Source: Tillus elongatus (taxonomy: Eukaryota > Arthropoda > Insecta > Coleoptera > Cleridae). Taken from it: DNA of 64,000 nucleotides. How positions within the stretch are numbered: the stretch's first letter is position 1; each line of letters begins with the position of its first letter. The translations under genes were made by a program, and so were the position numbers. The notes below the pieces were generated by a model. The model saw only the letters and a program-made list of their open reading frames with translations. It was not told the origin of the DNA and made no database searches. Shown here piece after piece: positions 46,771 to 63,040 of this stretch. The stretch covers positions 178,792,131-178,856,130 of the forward strand of contig OZ023264.1 of the NCBI GenBank assembly GCA_964006375.1, read 5' to 3'.

Positions 46771-47170
46771 ACTATATTTAACGTTGCACTTGCTAACAAA
46801 TCTCACAAAATAGTTTTTTTTTCAACGACAAGAGCGAAGATAAGTTGGGGTTAGCTTACATCTAGTTAAGAGTAGTACCTGTATCAAAACGCTGGACAGT
46901 TAGCTATATTTATAATACGCAAAAATTATATGATTCAGGTCACCGATTGAAAATTTGTCCTATCTGAAAAACAATACTTATGAAAACTTGACGAAACTTT
47001 GCATCAAATTTTATGTAAACTCAAATACCATCCCCAGTATTTGTAGTAAGCTCAAGGGTTCAACTAGTTGCACTAAAATAATCATTCTTTAGCTTTGATA
47101 TTATTATTGAAAATGTCAAATTTTGGATGGAAAAATCAAAATGTCTCCAGTTATAGTTAATCTTAGGTAT
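46771..47170. other. no gene seen
   Basis: No recognisable content. Confidence 0.4.
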
Positions 47171-47181
47171 AGGGAAACTTG

Positions 47182-47491
47182 TTTTTTTAAGGTCGGTCTA
47201 TTTTCGCGACTATGGCCAAACACTGACGCCAGGGAGCAGTTTCACCTCACTTTCCTGGAAATTTTGCCGAACCCCTGTCTTTCTGTAAGGAGGGTATGGA
47301 TCTTTAACGTGCCCAACATCGCATGAACACGGGTTCGACGGCTTTACGTCCCATGCTATGGGCGGAACGTGCAGACATTGATGTTAATGTTACAGTATGT
47401 ACTGAAAAAGTGAAAGGAGAACCCTGGGATCGAACCCATTATCCTTCGGTTCAAAGGCACAAGTTCTTACCAATGAACCACCAAGGCTCTT
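47182..47491 (-). mobile_element. SINE family S with tRNA-like head and target-site duplication
   Basis: Flanked by AGGGAAACTTG (47171-47181) and AGGGAAACCTG (47492-47502), an 11-bp duplication with one mismatch. On the minus strand: box A GGTTCATTGGTA, box B GGTTCGATCCC (47426-47436 on plus), then the family body to GACCGACCTTAAAAAAAC. Part of the body between the CCGACGGCTTTACGTCC block and the tRNA head is shortened relative to 59071-59427. Confidence 0.9.
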
Positions 47492-47689
47492 AGGGAAACC
47501 TGATAAAAGTCCCTGTAAAATGACTCGTAGAATCTGAAAATTAAAAAATGTGCTGGGTATTCCATTTAAAATACGTTGTGGGCAACTTCCGGTACCTATA
47601 ACTAGATGTGCCAGCGAAATGAAAATATTTTTATTTAAAATATTAGGGGCGGTTATAGACTGTATATTGGTTAACGACTCGTATAGGCC

Positions 47690-47940
47690 TTTGGACTCTC
47701 AGCGCTGCGACCCCAATGGGTTTTTTGTGCATGACTATTTTCTAATAGTTGCCCAAAATATTCAGACTTTTAATATAGTCTACTATCCTTTTGGGGGCAA
47801 TTTTACCTATGTCCTGGGGTGTTAGAATCACTCCTCCAAGCTATGTTAGCCTTTTCCATAACTGACCTATGCACTCGCATAGTAAGAGTTGTGTTGTTTC
47901 GTCTGCTTCAGTGCAGTATCTGCAATTTTTACTGGCCGCC
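47690..47940 (-). pseudogene. older RNase H LINE, 3' part
   Basis: Minus strand gives CRYCTEADETT...LLLCECIGQLWKRLT, a Cys cluster like that of family N but clearly diverged. It continues beyond the nested insertion at 48896-49400. The same sequence uninterrupted is at 63041-63420. Confidence 0.72.
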
Positions 47941-48895
47941 TTTTTTTCCGTTAGGGCTCGTCCGCGTCTTACCGCCCCGATAGCACCGCAGCCTTTGGCT
48001 TATTGTGCATGCCCTTAGTCTTTTCTACTCCACCCATTCCAAAATCACTGTGCCTTGAACTAGTCTGCACAGCAATTGCTAGGGTGAAGTTTTATATTGC
48101 TCTGTCTCCGGTCTAGGCTGACCGTAGGTCAGTTGTCTTTTGCAGTCCAAAGCTTTACACTCGCACAAGATGTGGTGGGCTGATTCCTCCCCCTCGCCGC
48201 AGAGTCTGCATGCCAGGTCCCCCTCGAACCAGCCCATTTTATGCAGGTGTTTCTTGACGGCCATGTGTCCCGTCAAGAGTCATGTTGATGTTTCTGAGCT
48301 GTCCTCTGCTAATATTTAGCAGCTCCACAGCTCTCTTTAAACTGGGGTCCTCAATTACCGACTCCCATGTCTGAGCCTTGGACAGTCTGCCCAGTACACC
48401 TTGTGTTCGTTTCGGACTCAGGACTTAATGGATCCCCTAGCAGTGCTCTTTGTCACGCCCATAACCGGTTTTGGTCCCATAAATGGTTCTGCTGAGCCTC
48501 TCTTCACGAGACTGTCAGCTTCTTCGTTGTCTTTGACCCACGAGTGACCCGGCACCCAAATGAGGGTGACCTCATTCTGCCCAGCCAAGTCGCTCGTCTC
48601 GTCTCGGCATTCACTTACCAGCCTGGAATTTACCCGTGGGCTACTTAGGGCCTTAAGGGCTGCCTGGCTGTCTGTGGCTATGAGGATCCGCTTGTTGGTG
48701 TAGCCTCTCCTCTTGTTCTCTCGCACGCAGTGCAATATGGCGTAGATTTCGACCTGAAAGACCGTTGCATGGGCTCCGAGGGAAATACGTTGATTTACCC
48801 TCGGTCTTTCCGAATAAACGCCTGCCCCCGTCCCACGCTCCTCACCGGATCCGTCCGTGAACCAGACGAGTGCGTCCCGTGGTGAGCCCGGCGTC
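47941..48895 (-). pseudogene. RNase H LINE (family N), nested in an older LINE
   Basis: Minus strand: DGSGEERGTGAGV, AHATVFQVEIYAILHCVREN, GYTNKRILIATDSQAALKAL (catalytic Asp, Glu and Asp all visible), EVTLIWVPGHSWVKDNEEAD, FEGDLACRLCGEGEESAHHI. Its 3' end is GAGCCCTAACGGAAAAAAA against the older LINE. A 7-8 bp near duplication (GGCCGCC 47934-47940, TGTCCGCC about 48896-48903) flanks it. It is 5'-truncated just before the RNase H and has at least two frame breaks. Confidence 0.87.
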
Positions 48896-49400
48896 TGTCC
48901 GCCTTACCCATCTTCATAAAGTGATACCTTACTAGGGAGTGCCTTGTGAAAAGTAATGTGATTATTCTCAAGTCGTTCCTGTTCAATTCAAGAGCCTGTT
49001 CAGACATTTCTGTTGATGTTGTGCTGAACCGTTTTGTCTGCCTTAAACCTTGTGTATTCCTCCAGTATGACAGCATTTGGTTCCTCTCCTAAGTGTCGAG
49101 TTAATTTCTTGCCTGGCTTGTTGTTAGTCCACGGTAGGGCTGTGGATCATAGAATTGTGTTGTTGCTGTCCTTTTTGCAAGGTTATCTGCTTCCTCATTT
49201 CTTTCAATGCCTTGATGCCCTAGTACCTACACCAAACTTACTTTGTTTTTCGTACCGACTTGTTTTAAGGATTTTTTGCTGTGACAGGTCGGTTTAGGCT
49301 CGGTTTTGAAAAATTTCAGAGTCTTTAGTACTGTCTGACTGTCTTAGTGGTTGTAGATCTCTCTATTTCGGAGTCTTCTTTATAAGCACTCCTGCTCCGA
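48896..49400 (-). pseudogene. older RNase H LINE, 5' part of the split copy
   Basis: Minus-strand frames contain AGVLIKK, LKNSEIFQ/KTLKFFK-like sequence and LSYWRNTQGLRQTKRFSTTS then LELNRNDLRIITLLFTRHSL and RYHFMKMGKAD, the RNase H end and connector region of an I/R1/LOA-like LINE. It joins in sequence to 47690-47940 when the nested element is removed. Confidence 0.7.
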
Positions 49401-50158
49401 GGCGGTTACTAGGTAGGCAAATTTTCAGGGAGCAAAGTAACTTTAAGCGTCTAACGAACCAGTTGCGTTAAAGACCCTGAATAGGTTAGCAGCGGGAACA
49501 TAAAGATCCAACCGCGTACGTAACGCTTGTAATTTAATTGCCCAGTCTCCTATTTATTTAATAATACCTTTCGTGGAACTTTAACAGATCATTCGTTTTA
49601 TTTAAAGCCACATTAATGCTAGAAAATCGTTGCAAATTGACAGCGTTTTTTCGTTTCACATTTATTTGTTATGGAATTTAGAAAACTGGTTAGAATCTCC
49701 TTAGAATCTCACACAAAAATGATGTGAAGCTCATTAAGAGTTTCCTGCGCTAACCCATAATTAAAATCAGTCGACATTTCTTGGTAATTCTTCAGATGGA
49801 TTTTTAATTAAAAAGCAGCGGACAGCTAATGAATACTCAACGCGCATATTAAATTTCGTAAATCAGGTATCAATTTGGAGAAACTTAGTTCGGTGTTAAA
49901 TGTCCTCACCATACCGGCCGTATAATTTTACATGACCACGTTAAAAAGAAAGGCAAAACACGAACTGGAAACGAAACCCCAATGGTATATACAGACCTCT
50001 ACAGAGAAAAAGTCACCAGGAATCAGATGGTCTTTGGACAGTGACAGCAATGTTGCCGTGGTTAAAGCACAGCTTTAAACGTTAAACGTTTGTTCAGTCG
50101 GATTAATTTATCACCAATTTAGGGTTTTATATAGGTAATCACTTGAATACGTTCACTG

Positions 50159-50161
<3 letters not shown>
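49401..50161. other. no gene seen
   Basis: AT-rich, unrecognised. It is followed by (TA)n at 50162-50234. Confidence 0.4.
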
Positions 50162-50235
<74 letters not shown>

Positions 50236-50363
50236 GAGGAGGTATCGAAAAGTAAGTACAGCTGTAGATACTCCGTCTCTGGCTTCACAAGTGATTGTTT
50301 TCTTCTCTGCAGCCGGTTTCGCTTTATCAGCATCGTGAAAATTTCTCCTACCTGCCGATTTTT
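50162..50363. repeat. (TA)n followed by a possible mariner-type end
   Basis: (TA)n at 50162-50234, then TACGAGGAGGTATCGAAAAG TAAG, which resembles mariner terminal repeats, and CTTCACAAGTGATTG...CAGCCGGTTTC, similar to 36245-36280. No transposase is seen. Confidence 0.45.
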
Positions 50364-52345
50364 TTTTCAACAACACATCACGAGGGCTTACAGCCTAAAT
50401 ACTATCGTACCGTGGGTGTCGACAAGGGGGAAAGAGGCAACTTGTTAATTCTGGACTTGAAGGTTTGGAGGTTCGGGCGAGGAAAAACATGTGCCGGTAA
50501 GAAATTCCACAAGTTGGAAGTCCTTGGGACAAAAGAGCGGGCATAACAAGATGTTCTATGTCTGGTGACCTGGACAGTAAAAGGGTGCATTCGCTCTGTT
50601 CCCCTGGTAGACCTATTGGGGGCAGCAGGTGGAGGAACTATGGAAGAAAGCTCCTCTGAGCAATGCCCGTGCAGATATCTATAAAAGAGAGAGAGAGGTC
50701 ACCAACGGCACGTCGGTGGGCAAGGGATGGCAGCCTTTCGGTGAGGGTAGGGTCTATTCTGAATATAGTCCAGGATAGCGAGTGTAGAAGCGGCAGCGGC
50801 ACCCCAGATGTGGGAGCAGTATTCGAGGATTGGTCTTATTTGTGAACTATATAAGGTATAGAGATTAGCTGGTGAAAAGTATTTGCGTGCCCGTAAGAGG
50901 ACACCTAGTTTCTTAGCAGCCGCTTCTGGAATTGATGTGACATGTGTATCTCTTATGAGAAAGAAAGCAAGACTGAGATTTGGTGGGGTTGAATTGTACA
51001 AGATTTCTACTTCCCCAGTCTAATATTTTTTGGAGATCCACGGAGACAGTCTCCATGAGTCTGCGATCCTCATCTAATTGGACTAAAGAGACAGGCTTAG
51101 AATATTGTATATTTGAGTGGAGGGTGCTGTCGTCCGCGAAACTGTGAACTGGGTTGGATGTGCTAGAGAGGAGGACATTGATGTGGAGAAGAAACAAAGT
51201 AGGGGCTAAAGCTGAACATTGAGGAACTCCTGCATTAATTGGATACAGTTTAGAGGAATGGCCATCCACGACAACAGAAATGCTCCGGTTGGAGAGGAAA
51301 TTTGCTGTCCAGGTACAGAGTTTTGGTGGTAGGCCATAGGCCGGAAGTTGTTCAACAGCGCTGCGTGCCAGACCTGGTCGAATGCTTTGGATATGTCTAG
51401 AGCGACAATCTGGGATTCACCGTGTAGTTCCATAGACTTGTTCCAAGAATGGGTGACAAAGGAAAGGAGGTCGGCAGTTGATCTGCGCTGACGGAATCCA
51501 TACTGCTTGTCGTGGATTAGACTGTGTTTTAAAGAAATTCGGTGTTTATATACTTTTCCATCACTTTAGAGACGACTGAAAGGAGAGAAATAGGCCTTTA
51601 GTTGCTAGGAAGCGTTTTGGATCCTTTCTTGGGTTGTACTCGAGCAGTTTTCCAGTTACTAGGGAATATGCCTCTATTGTAAGATGTCTGAAACAGACGA
51701 GTCAGGACAGGAGCAAGTTTTGGTGCGCATTTTTTGAGAACAATTGCTGGGATCTCGTCAAGACCAGAGACTTTCCTGACGTTAAGAGAAGAGAGCATCT
51801 TTCGTACGTTTTTAGTTTTGAAAATGCTATCCGTCATTTTATGCGCGACATTGGGAACTGTTGGTGGTTGAACATTTGGAGATGGGTTAGAGTAGAATTG
51901 CCGGCGAACAACGAGGCAAAAAGTTCAGCCTTGCCCAGGGCGGTAGAAACAATTTCATCCCCTGAGACAAGAGGCGGGAACATGATCTTGCAAAAATTAT
52001 TCCCAATAGTTTTAGCAAGAGTCCAGAAGGGTTTGCTGCCGTTGGAGCTTGAAGTGGTTATTAAACGAGTTTTTTGCCTCAGAAAGAATGCGGACATAGC
52101 GGTTTCTTGCGTCGTTAAATGCTTGACGGTTTTCTTGACTGGGATTGTATAGAAGCGTTTTGTGAGCTTTGACCTTTTCAAGTCTGGCCTTGTCACAGGA
52201 TTTAGAGAACCAGGGCTTTTGAAAGGCTGAAGAGGTTTTCTGTGTACGTGGGATAAATACTTCCATGCCAGCTTGGATAGTTTCGGTAACGTTTTGTGAG
52301 ATATCAGAGGGGTCAGGATGAGAGAAGCAGACTCTCTATCTCTCT
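50364..52345 (-). pseudogene. LINE family X, 5'-truncated copy iii
   Basis: 3' end TGTTGTTGAAAAAAAA at about 50364. Upstream on the minus strand: RTSCYARSFVPRTSNLWNFL, a short (GA)n of about 12 bp, ARKYFSPANLYTLYSSQIRP, SFADDSTLHSNIQYSKPVSL, ALDISKAFDQVWHAALLNNF, LNVRKVSGLDEIPAIVLKK and the KPWFSKSCDKARLEKVKAHK linker. It ends near 52345. Multiple frameshifts and deletions. Confidence 0.88.
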
Positions 52346-53430
52346 GGAAAAGGGGAGACAGCCTCAAGAGTTCAAAGAGAAAGAGGAATTAACTAATGGA
52401 GTTCTTATAAGTTGTTATTAGAAGTTCTCATTGAGTGTGTTGTCAAAATAAGTGAATAAATATAATTTATTGGAATATCGTGTTGTGATTCTACACACAT
52501 ATTAACGGTGACGATCTTCCAGCTCGTTGTATTTGTTGATGTTGGCAACCATGTGCATGTGTAAGAAGACTCATAAAGTCAAGCAAAGCAGAACTAAAAC
52601 CCGGACCAGCCCAGTAACTGAAGCTATAAATAGACAGTCGTACTGGCGGCTGCAATTCCTGTTGCTCCTGCTGTCGACTTGCTAAATGCTTTATATCATA
52701 GCACGCAGCATGTGTTTATGTGTATACCTACATACACCAATGGCTGCTGACTGTGTATATACGGTATACCTATAAAACCATGAATAGATTCAAAAACATA
52801 GGCAGTAAACACGTTATAGAAGCCATCTAACGACATTCTGCCTGCTGTGTAATGGTTCTCACGGTTGGTTTTGTTTCTTGTTAGCGTTTATGTGATTTCT
52901 AGTACACTACAGCCGATTCATGAAGCATCTTTCTTCTTGCTACATTGATGCAACGACGACTGCCAATCTATAAACCACGTGAATTATCGATTATTATTGA
53001 GTTTATGATGATTTTTCTGTCCGACAACAATCGCGGTACAATCAATTATGTCAGCATTTATTGAAATTTATGGTTACGAGTACAGGAAATCCTAGAAAAT
53101 GGTGTGCCGTATGGCATTTAACAGTTACCACTAGACATAACATAAGCAAATGTAGTAAACAATGTGAAATTTTAATGAATGGAGTCTTGGCTACAAAAAT
53201 GTTTACCAAAACAATGTAAAGATCGTACTACGTTTGACATGGGGCGATTCGGTTTGGATTCTAAGACCCTTAAATTAAAAATATAACATATTATTTTTAA
53301 TAACTACTGGAGACGTCAGCAGATATGGTTAGCGAAACGTTTAGCAACCAACCAAGTGGGTTCAACCACCGCGGAAAAGTCCGCAAGCCATTCAGCAGTC
53401 CAAACAGACATACATTTTTTTTATATATTT
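52346..53430. other. no gene seen
   Basis: About 1.1 kb without recognisable coding sequence or repeats; includes TGTGTATATACGGTATACC. Confidence 0.4.
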
Positions 53431-56590
<3,160 letters not shown>

Positions 56591-56841
56591 TTATAAGGGA
56601 AACCGACTCATACACCAGAACCGGAAACGTTCGTTGGGACTTCACCGGGTCCCTTGATGTAAGGGGTGGTACCTCCTCGGGCGTGAATAAAATCCTTTAC
56701 TATCACGTAAAGGAAAATTCCACTACCACCTACCATATTGCAAGTATACCACACCAGCCAACTAATAAAGAGCTGACCAGCTTTAGAACTTGCTTGAAGC
56801 ATTTAATGAAAATTCGCTACCATACGGCACTTGCTGCGTCT
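56591..56841. other. LINE 5' flank and solo (TA)-core 3' end
   Basis: A plus-strand frame (56491-56889) overlaps here with no known domain. ATTTAATGAAAATTCGCTAC, ATACGGCACTTGCTGCGTCT and a T-run at 56803-56855 are the family 3' terminus. Confidence 0.5.
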
Positions 56842-57700
56842 GCACTTTTTTTTTATAATTACGCAATTACAACAAAAAGTAATTTGTAGTCAGTGAACGG
56901 TCAATTTATAGTTTCTTGTATTTTAAATAGGTAATTATTTCTTTTTTTTTTTTAATCTTACGTTCAAAATGTCAACTTTTGCTTGAGATTGTATTTAGAA
57001 ACATACAATCCATCTCTTTTCTGCCGAATGCTGTCTCGCTCTTTCTTGTGTGCAGCAAGTGATATTCACACGTCTCTTTCTATATTTGACAATCCGTACC
57101 TCACACTTATTGGTGAGCTAGCTATGTAATTATATGTATAATTTTTATCCTTTCAAAGCAAGTACACAGTCTTTTGGAAAATGTTTAGTAAAATCATTGT
57201 CTTTATAGAGTTTTTCAAGTTTAAGATTTTTTACTCCAATGCAATGTAAGTCCTTTACAATTACGGTTTAGAAAAACAAAACATAAAGTCACTAATAGTC
57301 TAGAGGCCAAACAAAATTACCTATTATTATTCTACTAATGCGTTTTCACATAATAACACAGTCAGCTTCCTATGCAACTTGTAATCAATATAAGAAATTA
57401 ACGTTTAATTTCTAAATATGGGTATGATTTTCTGTTGTCTAACCTATATTCTGTACTTATTTACTCTGAACTTGCAACGATGTTCTAAATACTATTAGCT
57501 ATGCAGGTACTTTGTTAAGAAAAATATACTAAGCCCCCGTTGTGGAGACAGTATAACGAAAAATATTACTCCCCAACCCACATTATGGCGTTAAAGAATT
57601 AATTAACTAAATAAATATAACATAAATTAACTCAGGGTTTGGGTTTAGGCACTTGCAGTTGGTAGGTTTCAAGGTGCACAAATGAAAGTCAGGTGCTATG
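56842..57700. other. no gene seen
   Basis: AT-rich and unrecognised. A TTTATT at about 57712 (AATAAA on the minus strand) could end the putative minus-strand transcript described below. Confidence 0.4.
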
Positions 57701-57879
57701 AGTAAAATCAGTTTATTAAAAGATTATTGAAGTTATACAATGCAGCAAATTTAATAAAAGAAAAGATATGAATTGATTACTTTAACATGGCATATAGCAC
57801 TGTAAAAATGAGTTGTGGAGCATACACTACTTTAAAAAGAAAACCACAGATCAATAATGTACTTAACTCCAGCTTTAGA

Positions 57880-58385
57880 TTGCTGCCTCCAGGGTGGTGA
57901 TCACATTTCCCTAGCTCTGGATGTTGGAGTTGCCTCAGAGACTTCGTGGGGAAACGGCTCCGTTCAGCAAGGTGTCATCTATCGAGATGCTGATCCCACG
58001 GTTCCATTCAGAGAGGTGTTGTTAAGGGCTGCATCTGTCCAGGTGTTGTTCACAAGGCTGCTCTTTAACCAGGTGCCATTTAGGGCTGCTTGAAGGTTGC
58101 TTCCTAACGGGGTGTTGTTTAAGATCTCATTGAAGGGGCTCCTCCCAAGCGGTTTCATTTAGGATTTTGTTGAGAGCTGCTCCCAAGCGGTTTCATTTAG
58201 GATTTTGTTGAGAGCTGCTCCCAAGCGGTTTCATTTAGGGTTTTGTTGAGGGCTGCTCCCAAGCGGTTTCATTTAGGGTTTTGTTGAGGGCTGCTCCCAA
58301 TCGGTTTCATTTAGGATTTTGTTGAGGGCTGCTCCCAAGCGGTTTCATTTAAGATTTTGTTGAGGGCTGCTCCCAAGCGGGGTGC
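57880..58385. repeat. 38-bp minisatellite
   Basis: Six or more clear units of GCTGCTCCCAAGCGGTTTCA TTTAGGATTTTGTTGAGA (spaced 38 bp, 58138-58385), preceded from about 57880 by degenerate units (GGCTGCATCTGTCCAGGTG, GGCTGCTCTTTAACCAGGTG). 38 is not a multiple of three, so a coding role is unlikely. Confidence 0.9.
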
Positions 58386-58739
58386 TATAAAATTTCATGG
58401 GTATGAGTATTGGTTCAGGGCTTAATGATTTACATGAAGCGGCTGGTAGCAGGTTGCGTTTACTTACAAAATTTATCTGCGTTAATAATTGGAAATAAAC
58501 TAAGGTATATGAAACAAAATCTTAGATGACTTCTTTTAAAATGCAATTAAAACAGCATAATAGCAATTAATTACTGAACTTACGCTACCACAAGCCACCG
58601 TTTAACAGTATAAAGTTTATAATAAAGAAAGCAATCATCGAAAGTGGATTCAGTATACATACACTAATAAGCAATCTACTATTATTATCAAGCAAAGAAA
58701 TGTACGAGCAATTGAAAATAAGCCGGTATCTAAATATAA

Positions 58740-58980
58740 AACTTACCCATTTAGGCATGCTGTTTTCCGACTAAAATTTAGCTGTAAGACATCATTTCTT
58801 GGTTAATTTGAAACAGAAGAGAGCGTGGCACGCATTGCAAGCGTTTATAAAGATTTTCTTATCTAGATACGTCACAGAGCTACCGCGGCTGCAGGCGTAT
58901 TCCTTTGGGTTGGAATGCGGTAGAGTAACCGACCGCCGAGTTTGACGTCACTGAAGGGACTTAGACTCTGACGTCACAAA
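58740..58980 (-). promoter_or_regulatory. putative minus-strand promoter with CRE, GATA and TATA sites
   Basis: Two perfect CREs TGACGTCA (58943-58950, 58969-58976), a half-CRE TACGTCAC (58868-58875), a GATA site (CTTATCT, 58858-58864) and a TATA box (TTATAAA on minus, 58844-58850) lie in the expected order. A start near 58815-58820 is predicted. A consensus donor GTAAGT follows at 58746-58741 (exon end CCTAAATGG). Such clustering is unlikely by chance in AT-rich DNA. The transcript's product is unknown; no good ORF is seen in the first exon. Confidence 0.5.
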
Positions 58981-59070
58981 AGGGGTTGATTCAGAAGCTT
59001 AAAAATAAAAGGCGTTAACGCATGTGACATGTCAAGCTTATTTTAAATACACGCGACATGTTACAACTTT

Positions 59071-59427
59071 GTGTGTGTGTGTTTTTTGTTTCTTTAACGT
59101 CGGCCTATTTCCGCGACTATGGCCAATCACCGACGCCAGGGAGCAGTTTCACCTCACCATCCTGGAAATTTTTCCGAATCCCTGCCTTTCTGTAAGGAGG
59201 GTAGGGATATTTAACGTGCCCAACATGGACACGGGACCGACGGCTTTACGCCCCCTCCGAAGGGCGGATCGTGCAGACGTTCAACTTACTCAAATACAAT
59301 GCCAGAACCTCGACTGATGTTAATGTTACAGTTTGTACTGAAAAAGTGAAAGGAGTACCCTGGGATCGAACCCAGTACCCTTCGGTCCAGAGGCACACGT
59401 TCTTACCCCTGAACCACCGAGGTTCTT
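59071..59427 (-). mobile_element. SINE family S, full length with target-site duplication
   Basis: A 13-bp duplication ATGTTACAACTTT / ATGTTAGAACTTT flanks it (59058-59070, 59428-59440; one mismatch). On the minus strand: tRNA-like head with box A TGGTTCAGGGG (59406-59416 on plus) and box B GGTTCGATCCC (59362-59372), body with GGACCGAAGGG, CGGAGGGGGCGTAAAGCCGT, CTGCTCCCTGGCGTCGG, GCCGACGTTAAAGAAAC and a (CA)n-containing tail. It is the reference copy for the fragments at 11.8, 21.9, 35.1, 35.4 and 47.2 kb. Confidence 0.93.
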
Positions 59428-59639
59428 ATGTTAGAACTTTCGAACCTGCTTTACAATTAATTAAACTGTATTTCGTATTTATATTCACAACTGACATTTT
59501 ATGTTTTTCAGCTAAGATTCGAGTTAACTACTGCTGCAAATTGAATCATAACTTCCACATAGCTGTAATAATTTATTCTCTGCAGAAAGACTTTATCATG
59601 GAATGGATTTACAGCCCACGACTTGACCACAAAGAAAAT

Positions 59640-59985
59640 ATTTGTATTCCTGTACCCATAAACTTTCGAAACGTTATATTACTCGAGTTTTATTGAGGAA
59701 ATGTCAATTTTCACCAAATCACCCCTTATTTATCTCCTACCCCCTGAAACGATCTTACCCAAAAACAAGTCGAAGCGTTCCTTTGTCGGATGCTAACTGG
59801 ATACCAAATTTGAAGATGATATCTCATTTCGTTCGAAAGTTATTGCTCATATCAACAGACAGACGTACAGACCGACAGACACAAAAAATTCGTTCCAGAA
59901 TCGAGTTTTCTACATGTTTTGAGATTTTTTACGCCATCTTAGAAAAAAAATCGAAATTTTTGTGTGGACAATCACAGTGTGGCCC
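59640..59985 (-). repeat. inverted copy of the 16.8-17.4 kb repeat
   Basis: CCCTGAAACGATCTTACCC, AACTGGATACCAAATTTGAA and CAGACGTACAGACCGACAGA correspond to the reverse complement of 16990-17200. Confidence 0.6.
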
Positions 59986-60013
59986 ATAAGTCGTTGGTGA
60001 TACAAGTTTTCTT

Positions 60014-61268
<1,255 letters not shown>

Positions 61269-61329
61269 GGCTTTTTTTAATGGAACACCCCTTTTTATTT
61301 TAGCACTATTACATTTTCCATCCAGTTTT

Positions 61330-61920
61330 AATGCATGTTTGTAAGGAGAAAAAAATTGAGATCGTCCATCGTTTTGAGTTGTTTCAATTGTTTTGCAACT
61401 TTTTACATTTTGGCACGTACGGCGTTTTTACCAGTGGAAATAGGAGTGGGAGAAATAAGTTCATTATCCAGGAAAATCAGCACATGTTTTCTTTCGGAAA
61501 CAATTATATTTCCGGAAATAACAAAGGGCAACCAAATTTGGTACTCGTGTTTGTATTACAAAGAGTGAACCATGTATCAAAATCTAGGTCTCTAAGTTTA
61601 AAGAGAAACAGATTATATAAGAAAACAAATTCGGAGTTTTCCTCAAAACGTCAAAGTCGCGATTTGAAATGTCACAATTGGCAATGTTTAGGCAAAGAAC
61701 GTGAAACAAATAGGAATTATGAAAAGAAAATGTTGCAAGAAGAGTGTTCTGCGAGCCTTTAAGTTTCAGCTTCAGCCGTCATTGGCCTTAGTTTTACTAA
61801 AATATTTACAGAAAATTCATTTCAAATAGACCCTTTCTCTGATGCTTTGCCGGTAGGTTTAGTTAAGTTTATCGTTTAACGGAATATAATTTTTAGCAAA
61901 TTTTCGTAGAACAACTTCGT
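61330..61920 (+). mobile_element. (TA)-core family body fragment
   Basis: CAACCAAATTTGGTACTCGT, GTTTTCCTCAAAACGTCAAA and ATTCATTTCAAATAGACCCT match the body in the same orientation as its left neighbour; both termini are missing. Confidence 0.65.
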
Positions 61921-61975
61921 TAATGCATTTTTGAATTTTTTATCGAAATATGATGCATGTTTGTAAGAAAAAAAT

Positions 61976-62266
61976 CGAGACGCAATAAGTGCGTTTTGGT
62001 AGCGAATTTTCATTTAATCCTTCAAATTTCAATAACTCAATTTGCTATTAACCTAAGGTTTGTTGGCTGGGAAACCAACATTTTAAGTTTATTTTCGGAA
62101 AATTTTTGCACATTTCCAAACAATAACTAATTTTGATAAAATATGGTACATTGTTTCTACTACATAGGCTATACCGGTAATCAGATTGATGCCTGCTTGC
62201 ATTTGCTATTAAAAAACATTTTTATGAAAATTCACTTCCATAACGCACTTGCTGCGCCCAGATTTT
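61976..62266. mobile_element. short MITE form of the (TA)-core family
   Basis: Inverted ends GAGACGCAATAAGTGCGTTT and CATAACGCACTTGCTGCGCC with the same interior as 631-939, without a nested insert (CTACATAGGCTATACC preserves the empty site used at 36488). Confidence 0.82.
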
Positions 62267-63040
62267 TTTACACTGTACCTTATCACCCTTAAGTGGCTTA
62301 GGCTGTTGGGATCTAGTATTTAATAAAAATATCCATTCTCAATTTTGAAACCTTGTTTTCAATTTTGCTTTAATTTGGAGTTATGACTTAGATTATGGCC
62401 CGCCATTTTAAAATGTCAGACAAACGCCAAAATCTTGCTTGTCAACAACGCATTCATAAGATTTCCAACTGCTGAATTGCACCAACAGTCAACAGCTGAG
62501 CGCTTAAACTCGGCCGCTGGCGTGTGGTGAACGCAGCCAGTCAGTTAAAATGTTTCAGGTGATCTAATTTGTATTCAATGCAGACATTATTGCTTTATTT
62601 TATATTGCATTATTTGACGATGTTTGCATCTAAAATGCATTTCATCGAAATATATTTGGGTCTAGGTAACGCTAGGAAAAACCAAATAAATTGATTACAA
62701 TTATAGTAAATTACAGTGCGAGTGATAATTCAGAGGCCAGGACAAATTAATATGGCAGAACTTTTATTGCATTTCTATAGGAAGGTAACTAGCTGCCTTG
62801 AATAATAATTTTCACTTCCTGTCTTTGGTATCGTGGAAACCTGGTGTGAATGTTTTCATTTCAAGGAAAATATTTCACATTGTTTACACTTTTTATGTAC
62901 TTTTGATATCAGAAGGTCTAAAGGAAAATCTTACCCAGAAAAAAGTTTTGAAAAATAATTCCAATGTCTTCTTCTGTGCTCTATGAAATGATGTGTGAAG
63001 CATTTTTTACTCAAGCGTGAATTTTAGATTGTAAATTGTT
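62267..63040. other. no gene seen
   Basis: AT-rich; a 62-codon plus-strand frame (62798-62986) has no recognised domain. Confidence 0.4.

Noticed and set aside
47413..47490. Functional tRNA gene (also at 59350-59425 and 9001-9060)
   Set aside because: Box A and B are present, but each is the head of a SINE with tail and target duplication.
58141..58385. CRISPR-like array
   Set aside because: The 38-bp units are contiguous without unique spacers and the genome is animal; it is a minisatellite.
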